DNA from: Saccharothrix sp. S26
Lineage (GTDB): Bacteria > Actinomycetota > Actinomycetes > Mycobacteriales > Pseudonocardiaceae
DNA: 64,000 bases
Direction of reading: 5' to 3'
Assembly: GCF_021390395.1 (NCBI RefSeq)
Contig: NZ_JAJUWT010000015.1
Location: forward strand, 124,001-188,000
Positions within the stretch are counted from its first letter, which is position 1. Each line of letters begins with the position of its first letter. Both the position numbers and the translations under genes were made by a program. Below the pieces are notes generated by a model, which did not search any database, was not told the DNA's origin, and saw only the letters and a program-made list of their open reading frames with translations. Positions 6,764 to 15,562 of the stretch are shown piece after piece.

Positions 6764-8149
6764 AGCGCGCGCATCGTGGCCGGTCTGCGCGCGTGGGTCG
6801 CGCAAGCGCCGCCGGGCGCGCGGGTGCCGTCCACCAGGGCGTTGATAGCGGAGTACGGCGCGAGCCCGGTGACGGTGCAGAAGGCGGTGCACGTGCTGGC
6901 CTCGCAAGGGCTGGTCGAGTCACGTCCCGGAGTGGGCACGTTCGTGCGTGCCGCGCGCACCGTGCGGCCGCCGGACTACGGCTGGCAGACCGGGGCGTTG
7001 CGGTCGCCGCGAGCACTTCCCCCGCCGGCCACGCCGTTGCGCGGCAGGCTGCCGGACGCGATCGGCCTGCACTCCGGCTACCCCGAGCGCGGCCTGCTCC
7101 CCGAACGGCTCGTGCGCGCCGCGCTCGCCCGGGCCGCCCGCGCCGACGTCGCGCTGTCCGGTTCGGACATCGCCGGGCTGCCCGAGCTGCGGGCGTGGTT
7201 CGCCAACGAGCTCGCGCGGGCCACGCCGACCGGCACGACCCCGCCGGCCCCGCGTGACGTGGTGGTGCTGCCGGGCAGCCAGAGCGGCCTCAGCTCGACC
7301 TTCCGCGCCCTGGTGGGGTTCGGCCGGCCGCTGCTGGTCGAGTCGCCCACCTACTGGGGCGCGATCCTGGCCGCCGCGCAGGCCGGCGTGCGGCTGGTGC
7401 CCGTGCCGAGCGGGGCGGGCGGGCCGGACCCGGACGAGGTGGCGCGGGCGTTCGACGAGACCGGGGCGCGGGCGTTCTACGCGCAGCCCAACTACGCCAA
7501 CCCGACCGGGGCGCAGTGGTCGCCGGAGCTGGCCGGGCGGGTGCTCGACGTCGTCCGCGACCGCGGCGCGTTCCTCGTGGAGGACGACTGGGCGCACGAC
7601 TTCGGCATCGACAGCGAGGCACGGCCGGTGGCGGCGCGCGACGACGCGGGCCACGTGGTCTACCTGCGTTCGTTGACCAAGAGCGTGTCACCGGCCGTGC
7701 GGGTCGCCGCCGTGATCGCCCGCGGGCCCGCGCGCGACCGGGTCGTCGCCGACCGGGCCGCCGAGTCGATGTACGTCAGCGGCGTGCTCCAGGCGGCGGC
7801 GCTCGACGTGGTCAGCCAGCCGGCGTGGCGCTCGCACCTGCGCGCCCTGCGCCACCAGCTGCGGGCCCGGCGCGACCTGCTGGTGGACAGCCTGGCCGAG
7901 CACGTGCCGGACGCGCACCTGGAGCACGTGCCGCCCGGCGGACTGAACCTGTGGGTCCGGCTGCCCGACGCGACGGACGTGGACCGGCTGGTGCGCGACT
8001 GCGAGGCCGAGGGCGTGATGCTCGCGGCCGGCGCGGAGTGGTTCCCGGCCGAGCCCTCGGGGTCGTTCGTCCGGCTCAACTACTCCGGCCCGGACCCCGA
8101 CCGCTTCCCCGACGCCGCCCGGGTCGTCGGCCGTGCGCTGCGGCGGTGA
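6749..8149 (+). CDS. MocR-type regulator (GntR winged helix plus aminotransferase-like domain)
   Basis: 466 residues. The N-terminal winged helix is about residues 10-70 (STRALIAEYGASPVTVQKAV, then GLVESRPGVGTFV); a linker is followed by a fold-type-I aminotransferase-like domain with the PLP lysine at Lys311 (RSLTKSVSP) and upstream NYANPTG and VEDDWAHDF motifs. MocR proteins sense PLP-linked or amino compounds and control neighbouring genes. Start at the ATG at 6749, because coding upstream of it would overlap the EamA gene. The divergent EamA exporter is the likely target. Confidence 0.9.
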   Translation: MSNDSSARIVAGLRAWVAQAPPGARVPSTRALIAEYGASPVTVQKAVHVLASQGLVESRPGVGTFVRAARTVRPPDYGWQTGALRSPRALPPPATPLRGRLPDAIGLHSGYPERGLLPERLVRAALARAARADVALSGSDIAGLPELRAWFANELARATPTGTTPPAPRDVVVLPGSQSGLSSTFRALVGFGRPLLVESPTYWGAILAAAQAGVRLVPVPSGAGGPDPDEVARAFDETGARAFYAQPNYANPTGAQWSPELAGRVLDVVRDRGAFLVEDDWAHDFGIDSEARPVAARDDAGHVVYLRSLTKSVSPAVRVAAVIARGPARDRVVADRAAESMYVSGVLQAAALDVVSQPAWRSHLRALRHQLRARRDLLVDSLAEHVPDAHLEHVPPGGLNLWVRLPDATDVDRLVRDCEAEGVMLAAGAEWFPAEPSGSFVRLNYSGPDPDRFPDAARVVGRALRR

Positions 8150-8151
8150 GG

Positions 8152-8604
8152 TCAGCTCTCGGCGACGGCCTTGACGTGGGCGTTGCGCGTGGCGATCAGG
8201 CGGGGCATGTACCGGTTGAGGACGGCGAGTTCGGCGACCGCGCCGAGCGGCCCCAACGGCGCGGCGAACTCGACCACGTCCCGCATGACCGTCCCACCAC
8301 GGCCGTCCGGCTCGAAGTGGTGCTCGTGCCGCCACCGCCGGAACGGCCCGCGCACCTGCTCGTCCACGAAGTGCCGGGGCGGGTCGTAGGCGCTGATCCG
8401 CGACGTCATCCGCCACCGCACGCCGAAGTGCCGGGCCTCCCAGGTGACCGTGTCCCCGTCCCGCAGGCTCCCGGACGTGACGCCGCCGACGACCCGTTCA
8501 CCCGAGGCGGCCATGGAGCCGGTGTGCACCTCGACGTCCAACGACACCGCGAACACCCGCTCCGGCGGCGCGGCGACGGCGGTGACCACCTCGAAACGCG
8601 TCAT
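8152..8604 (-). CDS. SRPBCC-family (START-like) protein
   Basis: 150 residues. Begins FEVVTAVAAPPERVFAVSLDVEVH, has VTWEARHFGVRWRMTSRI and ends with a long helix, the usual SRPBCC ligand-pocket layout (polyketide cyclase/dehydrase-like). These proteins bind hydrophobic ligands; this one cannot be assigned more closely. Its ATG overlaps the TGA of the MFS gene in an ATGA tetranucleotide, so translation is coupled. Confidence 0.85.
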   Translation of the reverse strand: MTRFEVVTAVAAPPERVFAVSLDVEVHTGSMAASGERVVGGVTSGSLRDGDTVTWEARHFGVRWRMTSRISAYDPPRHFVDEQVRGPFRRWRHEHHFEPDGRGGTVMRDVVEFAAPLGPLGAVAELAVLNRYMPRLIATRNAHVKAVAES

Positions 8605-9788
8605 GATCCGACCTTACGACCGGCGCGACGGCCCGGCCGACCGGCGAACGCGCCGGACCGGTGGACGATGAAGGCGCTCACGAGGCCGCACGTGGCGGCG
8701 ACGGCCACCGCGACCGGCAGGGCGTCGAGGTCGAGCAGGACGCCGCCGGTCCACGCGCCGAGGGCGATGCCCACCTGGAACGCGACGACGTAGACCGCGG
8801 ACGCCAGGTCCGGCCGGTCGGAGGCGGCACGCAGGACGGCGGCTTGGAGCACCACGGCCAGGCCGCCGGACGGCACGGCCCACAGCACCACCGCCGCACC
8901 CGCGACGGCACCCGACCCGGTGCCGACGACCAGCAGCACGAGCATGCACGCGGCGAGGCCGGCGGTGACGGTGAGGCCGGTCGCGCGGGGACGCCCGTCG
9001 ACCCACCGCCCGATCAGCACCAGCCCGACCAGGCCCGCCGCGCCGTGCGCGAGCAGCAGGGCCGACGTACCGGTGCCGGTGAGGTGGACGTGCGAGGCGA
9101 TGACCACGGTGATGTAGGTGAACACGGCGAAGTGGCCCGTCACCGCGAGCACGGTGACCAGGTTGACCGGGACCAGGGACCGGTCGGTCACGGCGCGGCG
9201 CACGGCCGAGGGCCGTGGTGTCGACGGCTCGCCCGGCATCGGGTCGACCGTCACCCGGATCGCCGTCGCCGCCAGCGCCGCGACGCCCGCCACGGCCAGC
9301 GCGGTGGGCCGCCAACCGATCGTGCCGCCGAGCCACGAGCTCAGCGGCAGGCCGACGAGGAAGGCGAGCGAGTTGCCGGCGAACACCACGGCGGTGGCCC
9401 GGCCGGCGCGCTGCGGGCCGAGCAGCCGGGCGGCCATCGGCGCGACGACCGACCAGAACACGCCGTGGCCCACGGCCGAGACCAGCCGGGCGGCCACGGC
9501 CACGCCGTAACCGGGCGCGACGGCCAGCAGCACGTTGGACACCGCGATCGCCGCCACCGTGACCAGGGCGGTGGTGCGGCGGTCCCAGCGGGAGGTCAGG
9601 GCGACCAGCGGCACCACCGAGATCGCCACCACGACGGCGTACCCGGTGACCAGCAGGCCGACGTCCGACTCGGGCACGCCCAGCCCGGTCGCCAGCTCGG
9701 ACAACAGCGCCACGGGCAGGTTCTCCGACGTCACGGACACGAAGCAGGCCGCGCTGAGCGCCACCAGGGCCACACCCGACTTCCGCAT
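8601..9788 (-). CDS. MFS efflux transporter (AraJ/Cmx type)
   Basis: 395 residues, 12 transmembrane segments. The segment DVGLLVTGYAVVVAISVVPL followed by TSRWDRR is the typical motif A region of the drug/sugar-efflux DHA1 transporters, and HGVFWSVVAPMAARL is typical of the AraJ/Cmx branch. Start at the ATG at 9788; the open frame continues upstream but crosses the divergent LacI gene. A LacI-type palindrome directly abuts the start codon. The SRPBCC gene is the second gene of the operon. Substrate unknown. Confidence 0.87.
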   Translation of the reverse strand: MRKSGVALVALSAACFVSVTSENLPVALLSELATGLGVPESDVGLLVTGYAVVVAISVVPLVALTSRWDRRTTALVTVAAIAVSNVLLAVAPGYGVAVAARLVSAVGHGVFWSVVAPMAARLLGPQRAGRATAVVFAGNSLAFLVGLPLSSWLGGTIGWRPTALAVAGVAALAATAIRVTVDPMPGEPSTPRPSAVRRAVTDRSLVPVNLVTVLAVTGHFAVFTYITVVIASHVHLTGTGTSALLLAHGAAGLVGLVLIGRWVDGRPRATGLTVTAGLAACMLVLLVVGTGSGAVAGAAVVLWAVPSGGLAVVLQAAVLRAASDRPDLASAVYVVAFQVGIALGAWTGGVLLDLDALPVAVAVAATCGLVSAFIVHRSGAFAGRPGRRAGRKVGS

Positions 9789-9804
9789 TGTGTAACGATA
9801 CACA
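9789..9804. promoter_or_regulatory. Operator palindrome between MFS and LacI genes
   Basis: TGTGTA, ACGA, TACACA: 6-bp arms with a 4-bp centre, the size and symmetry expected for a LacI-family site. It touches the MFS start codon. On the reverse strand TATCGT, a possible -10, ends six bases before the MFS ATG; TACGCT at 9807-9812 is a possible -10 for the regulator. Confidence 0.68.
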
Positions 9805-9818
9805 GATACGCTGGGGCC

Positions 9819-10856
9819 ATGTCGGACCCGAGGTCCTCGCGCGTGACCATGGCGCTGGTGGCACGCACCAGCGGCGTGTCGCCGATGACCGTGTCGTACT
9901 GCTACAACCAGCCGGACCGGGTCGCGCCGGACACGTTGCGCCGGGTCCTCGAAGTGGCCGCCGAGCTGGGCTACAAGGGGCCGGACCCGACCGCGCGGTC
10001 GCTGCGCCGCCGCCACAACGGCGCGATCGGCGTCGTGCTCGGCGAGCACCTCGCCTACGCCTTCGAGGACCCGCAGGCCCGCCGCTTCCTGACCGGCGTC
10101 GCCGAGGTCTGCCGCGAGCGCGGCGTCGGCCTGAACCTCATCCCGACCACCGGCGAGGACGACGACGTCGACCGCGTCCGGTCCGCCTCCGTGGACGGCT
10201 ACATCGTCTGGACGACCGTCGACTCCGACCCCGTGCTGGACGTGGTGAGCGGCCTGGACAAGCCCGTCGCGGTGCACGGCGGCCCGGCCGTCCCCGGCGC
10301 GCGGGTGGTCACCATCGACAACCGCGCCTCGGCCCGCGAGCTGGCCGCGCGCACGTTCGCCGGCGCACACCGCCCGGCCGTGCTCAGCTTCCCCTTCGAC
10401 CGCGACCGCAGGCCCCGGCTGGAGACCGGACCGGACCCCGACGAGGTGGCGTTCCCGGTCACCCGCGACCGCCTGCGCGGCATCTACGACCACTGCCGGG
10501 ACGCGGGCCTGGACCCGGACCTCCTGCCGGTGGCCGTGGTCGCCCGCAACGACCGCGCCGACGCCGCCGACCTGGCCGGGGCGCTGCTCGACCTCGACGC
10601 CGACGCCGTGGTCGCCATGAGCGACCAACTGGCCTTCGCCGTGCTCGACGCCGCCCGCCGCCGTGGCCTGCGCGTGCCCGACGACCTGGCCGTCGCGGGG
10701 TGGGACGACGGCCCGGACGCGAGCCGCGAAGGTCTCACCACGATCGCCCAGTCCCTGCTCGACCAGGGCCGGACGTGCGCGCTGATCGCTCTGGGCGACC
10801 GGCGGCCGGGCGGTGAGCCGGCGTGGGCGGCCGAGGTGCGGGCCAGCACGCGTTAG
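9819..10856 (+). CDS. LacI-family transcriptional regulator
   Basis: 345 residues. N-terminal LacI helix-turn-helix (VARTSGVSPMTVSYCYN, then RRVLEVAAELGY) and a periplasmic-binding-like ligand domain with VDGYIVWTT, AVVAMSDQLAFAVL and VPDDLAVAGWDD. The HTH reads SYCYN where most members have SRVLN, so the recognition helix differs. Divergent from the MFS-SRPBCC operon and separated by the palindrome at 9789-9804, which it probably binds. A possible -10 lies only six bases upstream of the ATG, suggesting a leaderless message. Confidence 0.88.
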   Translation: MSDPRSSRVTMALVARTSGVSPMTVSYCYNQPDRVAPDTLRRVLEVAAELGYKGPDPTARSLRRRHNGAIGVVLGEHLAYAFEDPQARRFLTGVAEVCRERGVGLNLIPTTGEDDDVDRVRSASVDGYIVWTTVDSDPVLDVVSGLDKPVAVHGGPAVPGARVVTIDNRASARELAARTFAGAHRPAVLSFPFDRDRRPRLETGPDPDEVAFPVTRDRLRGIYDHCRDAGLDPDLLPVAVVARNDRADAADLAGALLDLDADAVVAMSDQLAFAVLDAARRRGLRVPDDLAVAGWDDGPDASREGLTTIAQSLLDQGRTCALIALGDRRPGGEPAWAAEVRASTR

Positions 10857-10970
10857 GCGGGCACGTCCACTCCACCGACGACGTCTCCAGCCACGCGTCG
10901 CGACCACCGCGCCGTGCGGACCGGACACCGCGTTGCACCGGGGCACGCCCGCGACCCGCGGCCACGGCCG

Positions 10971-11654
10971 CTAGCAGAAGGTCGCCTCCGGCAGGTCGCC
11001 CGCCAGGTACGCGCCGGGCGGCACGCCCATCGTGGCGCGGAACTCGCGGCTCAGGTGCGCCTGGTCGTAGTAGCCCAGCTCGGCCGCCAGCCGCGCCCAC
11101 CCGCCGCGCCCGCCCAGCGCCACCACCCGCCGCACCCGGTCCACCCGCGCGTACTGCTTGGGCGACAGGCCGACCGCCCGGGTGAACAACGTCCGCAGGT
11201 GCCGTTCGCTGACCGCCAGCGCGCGGGCCGTCTCCGCCACGCCGCGCGTGCGCAGCAGCCGTGCCGCCGCGTGCACCAGGTCCGACCGCGCCGGGTCGGT
11301 GGCCGCGACCCGCTTCAGCAGCGCCGACCGCAACGCGGCCTCGTCGCCCACCGGGCGGCCCCACACCTCGTCCAGCGGCACGTGCCGGTCGACCAGCTCG
11401 TCCACCGGCACGTCCAGCACCGCCTGCGCCCGTCCCGGCGTCAACCGCACGACGGTCCGCCGCGCGCCGCCGCCGGTCGTGGTGGTGTAGCGGGCCCGGT
11501 CGCGCGGGCCGACCACGTACGCGCCTTCCGACGCCGTGCACAGCACCAGCGTGGTGGCCGTGTCCGGCGCGTGCACGAACGTCTCGCCCTCGAACCGCTG
11601 GACGCCGATGCCGGCCACCCACGGCCGCAGCTGTGCTTCCACGTCCGACCACAA
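10971..11654 (-). CDS. AraC-family transcriptional regulator
   Basis: 227 residues from a TTG at 11654; a GTG at 11642 (four codons in) is an equally good start. C-terminal AraC DNA-binding domain: ARALAVSERHLRTLFTRAVGLSPKQYAR (first HTH) and LAAELGYYDQAHLSREFRATMGVPPG (second HTH). The N-terminal 110 residues are a small beta-rich domain like DUF6597. Divergent from the NmrA-like reductase at 11705, with about 50 bp between them, so that gene is the likely target. Confidence 0.87.
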   Translation of the reverse strand: MWSDVEAQLRPWVAGIGVQRFEGETFVHAPDTATTLVLCTASEGAYVVGPRDRARYTTTTGGGARRTVVRLTPGRAQAVLDVPVDELVDRHVPLDEVWGRPVGDEAALRSALLKRVAATDPARSDLVHAAARLLRTRGVAETARALAVSERHLRTLFTRAVGLSPKQYARVDRVRRVVALGGRGGWARLAAELGYYDQAHLSREFRATMGVPPGAYLAGDLPEATFC

Positions 11655-11704
11655 CCGCCGAAACGTCCAAGACCTTCCCGGTCCCGCGCGCCGAGACTCG
11701 TCCC

Positions 11705-12469
11705 ATGTTGCTGATCACGGGTGCCACCGGCACCACCGGCCGCGAAGTCGTCCGCCTCCTGACCGACCGCGGTGTCCCGTTCCGCGCCATGTCGCGCACG
11801 CCGACCGGCGACCAGGTGCACGGCGACCACACCGACCCCGCCTCCCTCGACCGGGCCGCGGAGGGCGTGGACGCGGTGTTCCTGCTCGGTCCGGGCACGG
11901 CCGACCTGCCCGCCTACGACCTGGCCGTGCTGGACGCGGCGAAGCGCGCGGGCGTGCCGAAGGTGGTGAAGCTGTCCTCGATCCCGGTCGGCCCGGTCGC
12001 CGAGTGGCACCGGCCCGGCGAGGAGGCGTCACGCGCGTTCCCGGCGTGGACGTTGTTGCGCGCGAGCCTGTTCGCCACGAACTCGTTGCAGTGGGCCCCG
12101 CTCATCGCCGCCGGCGAGCCGATCCCGAACCCGATGGGCACGACGAGGCTCGGCGTGGTGGACCCGCGCGACCTGGCCGAGGTCGCGGTGCGCGCGCTGC
12201 TCGACGACCACCACGGCCGCACCTACACCCTCACCGGGCCGCACCTGCTGAACGTGTCCGAGCAGGTGGCCGTGCTGTCGGACGTCCTGGGCCGCGAGCT
12301 GTCCACTGTGGACGTGCCACTGGACGTGCTGCCGCCCGAGTACGCGGAGGGCGTGCGGGCGGTGCGCAGCGGCGGCGGTTCGCTGCTGTCCGACGACGTG
12401 GCCAGGGTGCTGGGACGGCCGGCGCGCGACTACGCCACCTGGGCGCGCGAGAACTTCCCGAGGGCCTGA
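11705..12469 (+). CDS. NmrA-like NAD(P)-binding reductase
   Basis: 254 residues. Begins LLITGATGTTGREVVRLL (GxxGxxG nucleotide-binding loop), followed by VHGDHTDPASL and GVDAVFLLGPG, the pattern of NmrA/QOR2-type atypical SDRs that bind NAD(P)H and act as reductases or redox sensors. No YxxxK catalytic pair is present. It ends one base before the convergent LAL gene. Probably regulated by the divergent AraC protein. Confidence 0.86.
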   Translation: MLLITGATGTTGREVVRLLTDRGVPFRAMSRTPTGDQVHGDHTDPASLDRAAEGVDAVFLLGPGTADLPAYDLAVLDAAKRAGVPKVVKLSSIPVGPVAEWHRPGEEASRAFPAWTLLRASLFATNSLQWAPLIAAGEPIPNPMGTTRLGVVDPRDLAEVAVRALLDDHHGRTYTLTGPHLLNVSEQVAVLSDVLGRELSTVDVPLDVLPPEYAEGVRAVRSGGGSLLSDDVARVLGRPARDYATWARENFPRA

Positions 12470-12470
12470 C

Positions 12471-15134
12471 TCAGCCCGACGCGCCGAGGCGGCGGATGCC
12501 CTCGCGGGCGATGTCGGTGCGCGAGCGCACGCCGAGCTTGGCCAGCACGTGCGACACGTGCGTGGCCACCGTGCGACCGGACAGGAACAGGCGTTCGCCG
12601 ATCTGCCGGTTCGACAGCCCGGCCACGACCAGCTCGGTGACCTTGAGCTCCGTCGGCGTCAGGCTCTCCCAGCCGTGCGTGGCCCGCCGGTGCTTGGCGT
12701 GCGGGCCGCGCCGGATGCCGTGCACGCGCAGCCGGGCCAGCAGGCGGGTCGAGTCCCAGTCCGCGCCGAGCTCGGCGTGCACGTCCACCGCGTGGCTCAA
12801 CGCCGCCCGCGCCGACGTCCGGTCACCCGCCGACGCGAACAGCTCCGCCGCCGACGCCAGCGCCTTGGCCCGGAACAGCGGCCGTCCCGCCACCCGGTAC
12901 TGCTCGGCCGCGTGCAGCGCACCGACCGGGTCGGCCGCCACCAGCGCCCGGCAGTAGGCGGCGGACGCGCGCCGGTGCGGCACGTCCGACTCCGCCGCCA
13001 ACGCGTCGGCGTGCGCGACCGCGTCGGCCGCGTCCTCGCCCAGCTCCACGGCCAGCCGCACGAAGTCGGGCAGCAGGTCTTCCGCGCAGTCCCACCCGGC
13101 GAGCACCGACCACGCCTCGCGCACGTGCCCGGCCTGCTCCAGCGACAGGCTCACGGCGAGCGCGAGCGGGCCGATCACGTGCCCCTCCAACCCCGTGCCC
13201 GCCGCGTCGAGGTGCTGCCGCGCGCCCGTCGCGTCACCGCGGTGCAGGTGGATCAACGCCGCCACGCCGTGGTCGCAGCGCGACACCATCGGGTGCTTCA
13301 GGTCGTCGGCCAGCAGGTCGACGTCGACCAGCGCCTCGTCCCACCGGCCGGCGTCGAGCAGCAGTTGGCCCAACGCGCTCTGCGCCTGCGCCAGCCGCAC
13401 CAGGTTGCCGACCTGGTCGGCGGCGTGCCGCACCACCTGCGCCGACGCGATCGCCTCCGCACCGCGGTCGAGCTCGCCCAGCGTCACGGCCTGGTTGATC
13501 TGCAACAGCAGCCGCAGGTCCGACGTCGCCGGCTCGCCCATGGCCACCGCCAGCGCCCGGTCGAACAGCGGCAGCGCCTCCGCCATCCGGCCCCTTGCCA
13601 TCGCCACGATCGTGCGCACGTGCAGCGCCCAGCTCGTGGCCCACCGGTCGCCGTCCACCAGCGCGGCCCGCGCGAGCCGTTCGGCGTCGTCCAGCTCGCC
13701 CACGTCCCAGTGCGCACGGGCGGCCAGCACGAGCAGCCGCGCCCGGTCGGCCGGAATGAGGTCGGGCGCGGCGAGCGCGCGTCGCACCTCCACCAGCGTC
13801 TGGGCCGAACGGCCCGTCATGCTGCGGCACTGCGCCAACGTCCAGTGCAGGTCGACGAGCGTGCCGTGCTCCAGCCCGGCCAGCGCGACGGCCTCCGCGC
13901 CGTGGTGGTCGCCCAGCCGGAACCTCGCCTCGGCCAGGTGCGCGAGCAGCACCCCGCGCCGCGCGCCGGCGTCCGGCGAGACCACCACCCGGCCGAACAG
14001 GTCCACGGCGGCCTCGGGCGCGTGCGCGACGAGCACCGAACCGTGCCGGACGAGCCACTCCGCGACCCAGTCGGGCATCCGGTCGTCGGACGCGAGCAAC
14101 TGCCGCGTCACCCGGTCCACGCCCGCGCCCGTGTCGGCCAGCGCCCGCGCCGCCTCGGCGTGCCACGCGCCCCGGGCCGCCTCGGGCACCTCGTCGTACA
14201 ACGCGGTGCGCACCAGCGGGTGCCGGAACGACAGGCCGGCCGTGCCGTCCACCAGCACGCCCGCCACGGTCGCCTCCTGCAACGCGGGCAGCAGCTCCAC
14301 CACGCGCAGGCCGAGCACGGCGGCCAGGTCGGCGACCGGGAAGTCCACGCCGAGCAGCGCGGCGGCCACGAGCACCCGCCGCACGTCCGCGCCGAGGAAC
14401 CCGATCCGGTCCGCGATCGCCGCCGACAGCGACGGCGGCACGCCCGAGTCGACCAACCGGGCCACGCCGCCGTCGACCTCGACCGCCGAGCCGCGCACCA
14501 GCGCCTCGACCAGCTCCACCAGGTAGAGCGGGTTGCCGCCGGCGTCCTCGGCCAGCCGCGCCAACGCCTCGTCGGGCGTGCCGCCGACCAACTGCCCGGT
14601 CAGCTCCACCACGGCGTCCGGGGCCAGGCGGGGCAGCGGCAGGCGGGGCACGCCCTTGCGCAACGCGACCAAGTCCTCCCGGCGGGGCAGCGGTCGCAGC
14701 ACACCGATCAGCAGCAAGGGCAGTTGCGGCACCAGGCCCGCCAGCCGCCTCCACACCGCGACGCTCGCCTCGTCGGCCCACTGCAGGTCGTCCAGCGCCA
14801 GCACCACCGGGCCGATCGCGCACAGGTCGTCCACGCGCGCCACCACGCGTTCGGCGGTGACCGCCGCGCTCTCCGACCGGGCCACCGCCAGCGCGTCCAG
14901 CAGGGGTAACAGCGGCAGCGGTCGGCCCAGCTCGTCACCCGCGCCGCGGCACACCCGGAAGCCGCGGGCCGTCGCCGCGTCGCACGCCGCCCGGACCAGC
15001 GCCGTCTTGCCGATGCCGGACTCGCCCTCGACGAGCAGCGCGCCGCCCCGCCCCCGCGCCAGGTCGTCCACCAGCGCCAAGAGGCGGCCCAGCTCGCGCT
15101 CGCGCCCGGCGAGACGCAGTGTGACGGCGCGCAC
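12471..15134 (-). CDS. Large LuxR-family (LAL) transcriptional regulator
   Basis: 887 residues. AAA/STAND ATPase domain at the N terminus with Walker A GESGIGKT at 37-44 and Walker B VVLALDDLQWAD near residues 110-122; a long TPR-like helical middle; and a C-terminal LuxR HTH (LTPTELKVTELVVAGLSNRQ, then FLSGRTVATHVSHVL). LAL regulators often control secondary metabolism or carbohydrate use. A good promoter (see 15141-15169) places the first base of the transcript at or next to the GTG start codon. The closest divergent gene is the 33-residue secreted peptide at 15304. Confidence 0.9.
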   Translation of the reverse strand: MRAVTLRLAGRERELGRLLALVDDLARGRGGALLVEGESGIGKTALVRAACDAATARGFRVCRGAGDELGRPLPLLPLLDALAVARSESAAVTAERVVARVDDLCAIGPVVLALDDLQWADEASVAVWRRLAGLVPQLPLLLIGVLRPLPRREDLVALRKGVPRLPLPRLAPDAVVELTGQLVGGTPDEALARLAEDAGGNPLYLVELVEALVRGSAVEVDGGVARLVDSGVPPSLSAAIADRIGFLGADVRRVLVAAALLGVDFPVADLAAVLGLRVVELLPALQEATVAGVLVDGTAGLSFRHPLVRTALYDEVPEAARGAWHAEAARALADTGAGVDRVTRQLLASDDRMPDWVAEWLVRHGSVLVAHAPEAAVDLFGRVVVSPDAGARRGVLLAHLAEARFRLGDHHGAEAVALAGLEHGTLVDLHWTLAQCRSMTGRSAQTLVEVRRALAAPDLIPADRARLLVLAARAHWDVGELDDAERLARAALVDGDRWATSWALHVRTIVAMARGRMAEALPLFDRALAVAMGEPATSDLRLLLQINQAVTLGELDRGAEAIASAQVVRHAADQVGNLVRLAQAQSALGQLLLDAGRWDEALVDVDLLADDLKHPMVSRCDHGVAALIHLHRGDATGARQHLDAAGTGLEGHVIGPLALAVSLSLEQAGHVREAWSVLAGWDCAEDLLPDFVRLAVELGEDAADAVAHADALAAESDVPHRRASAAYCRALVAADPVGALHAAEQYRVAGRPLFRAKALASAAELFASAGDRTSARAALSHAVDVHAELGADWDSTRLLARLRVHGIRRGPHAKHRRATHGWESLTPTELKVTELVVAGLSNRQIGERLFLSGRTVATHVSHVLAKLGVRSRTDIAREGIRRLGASG

Positions 15135-15140
15135 ACCCAG

Positions 15141-15169
15141 AGAATACGGCGCAATCGCCGCGTTAACAA
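15141..15169 (-). promoter_or_regulatory. Promoter of the LAL regulator
   Basis: Read on the reverse strand: TTGTTA (15169-15164), 17-base spacer, TATTCT (15146-15141). The expected start of transcription, six or seven bases further on, falls at about 15134, which is the GTG start codon, so the message is probably leaderless. Confidence 0.7.
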
Positions 15170-15303
15170 GACGTTACATTTTTTACCGATTAACCTGCCT
15201 GCCGCACTTTTTGCAGTTTGTTCACGCCGATTACGCTGCACACCGCCCCGGCGACTGCCACGGTTATCGCCGGAATTCCCGACCCCCGTCGACTGGAGAA
15301 CGC

Positions 15304-15405
15304 ATGCGAATCGGACGAGCGCTCATCGCCGCCCTGGTGGTCACCGTCTTCACCACCGCCGCCGGAGTGGCTGCCAGCCCGTTCGGCGGAATGCCCTACA
15401 ACTGA
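15304..15405 (+). CDS. Small secreted peptide (33 residues)
   Basis: ATG with GGAGA nine to five bases upstream. The product is a textbook Sec signal peptide: MRIGR, a hydrophobic core (ALIAALVVTVF), then AAGVAA, followed by only SPFGGMPYN. Cleavage after the AxA-like GVAA would release a nonapeptide. I do not recognise a family. The gene stands alone in a 430-base AT-richer gap beside the LAL regulator. It could be a secreted signal or part of a peptide-sensing system, but nothing in the sequence proves translation. The strong ribosome binding site and the signal-peptide design are the support. Confidence 0.55.
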   Translation: MRIGRALIAALVVTVFTTAAGVAASPFGGMPYN

Positions 15406-15562
15406 CCGGCGATATTCCATTCGGGCGGGCCACATTCCACCCGGGTGGGCCGAACAGCCGCGAATAGGGGTCGCCCGGACAACGGAGTCCGGCGCACCCG
15501 GCGGCCGACCCCGCACATTCGCCCTTCTTCCGCCCTGGACGTGGTCGCTACGCTGCGGAAGC

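Noticed and set aside
9789..10946. N-terminal extension of the MFS protein up to 10946
   Set aside because: The extension would cover the divergent LacI gene, has no domain character, and the membrane protein starts cleanly at the ATG at 9788.
12549..14909. 786-codon plus-strand frame
   Set aside because: His/Arg/Gln-rich antisense shadow of the LAL regulator.
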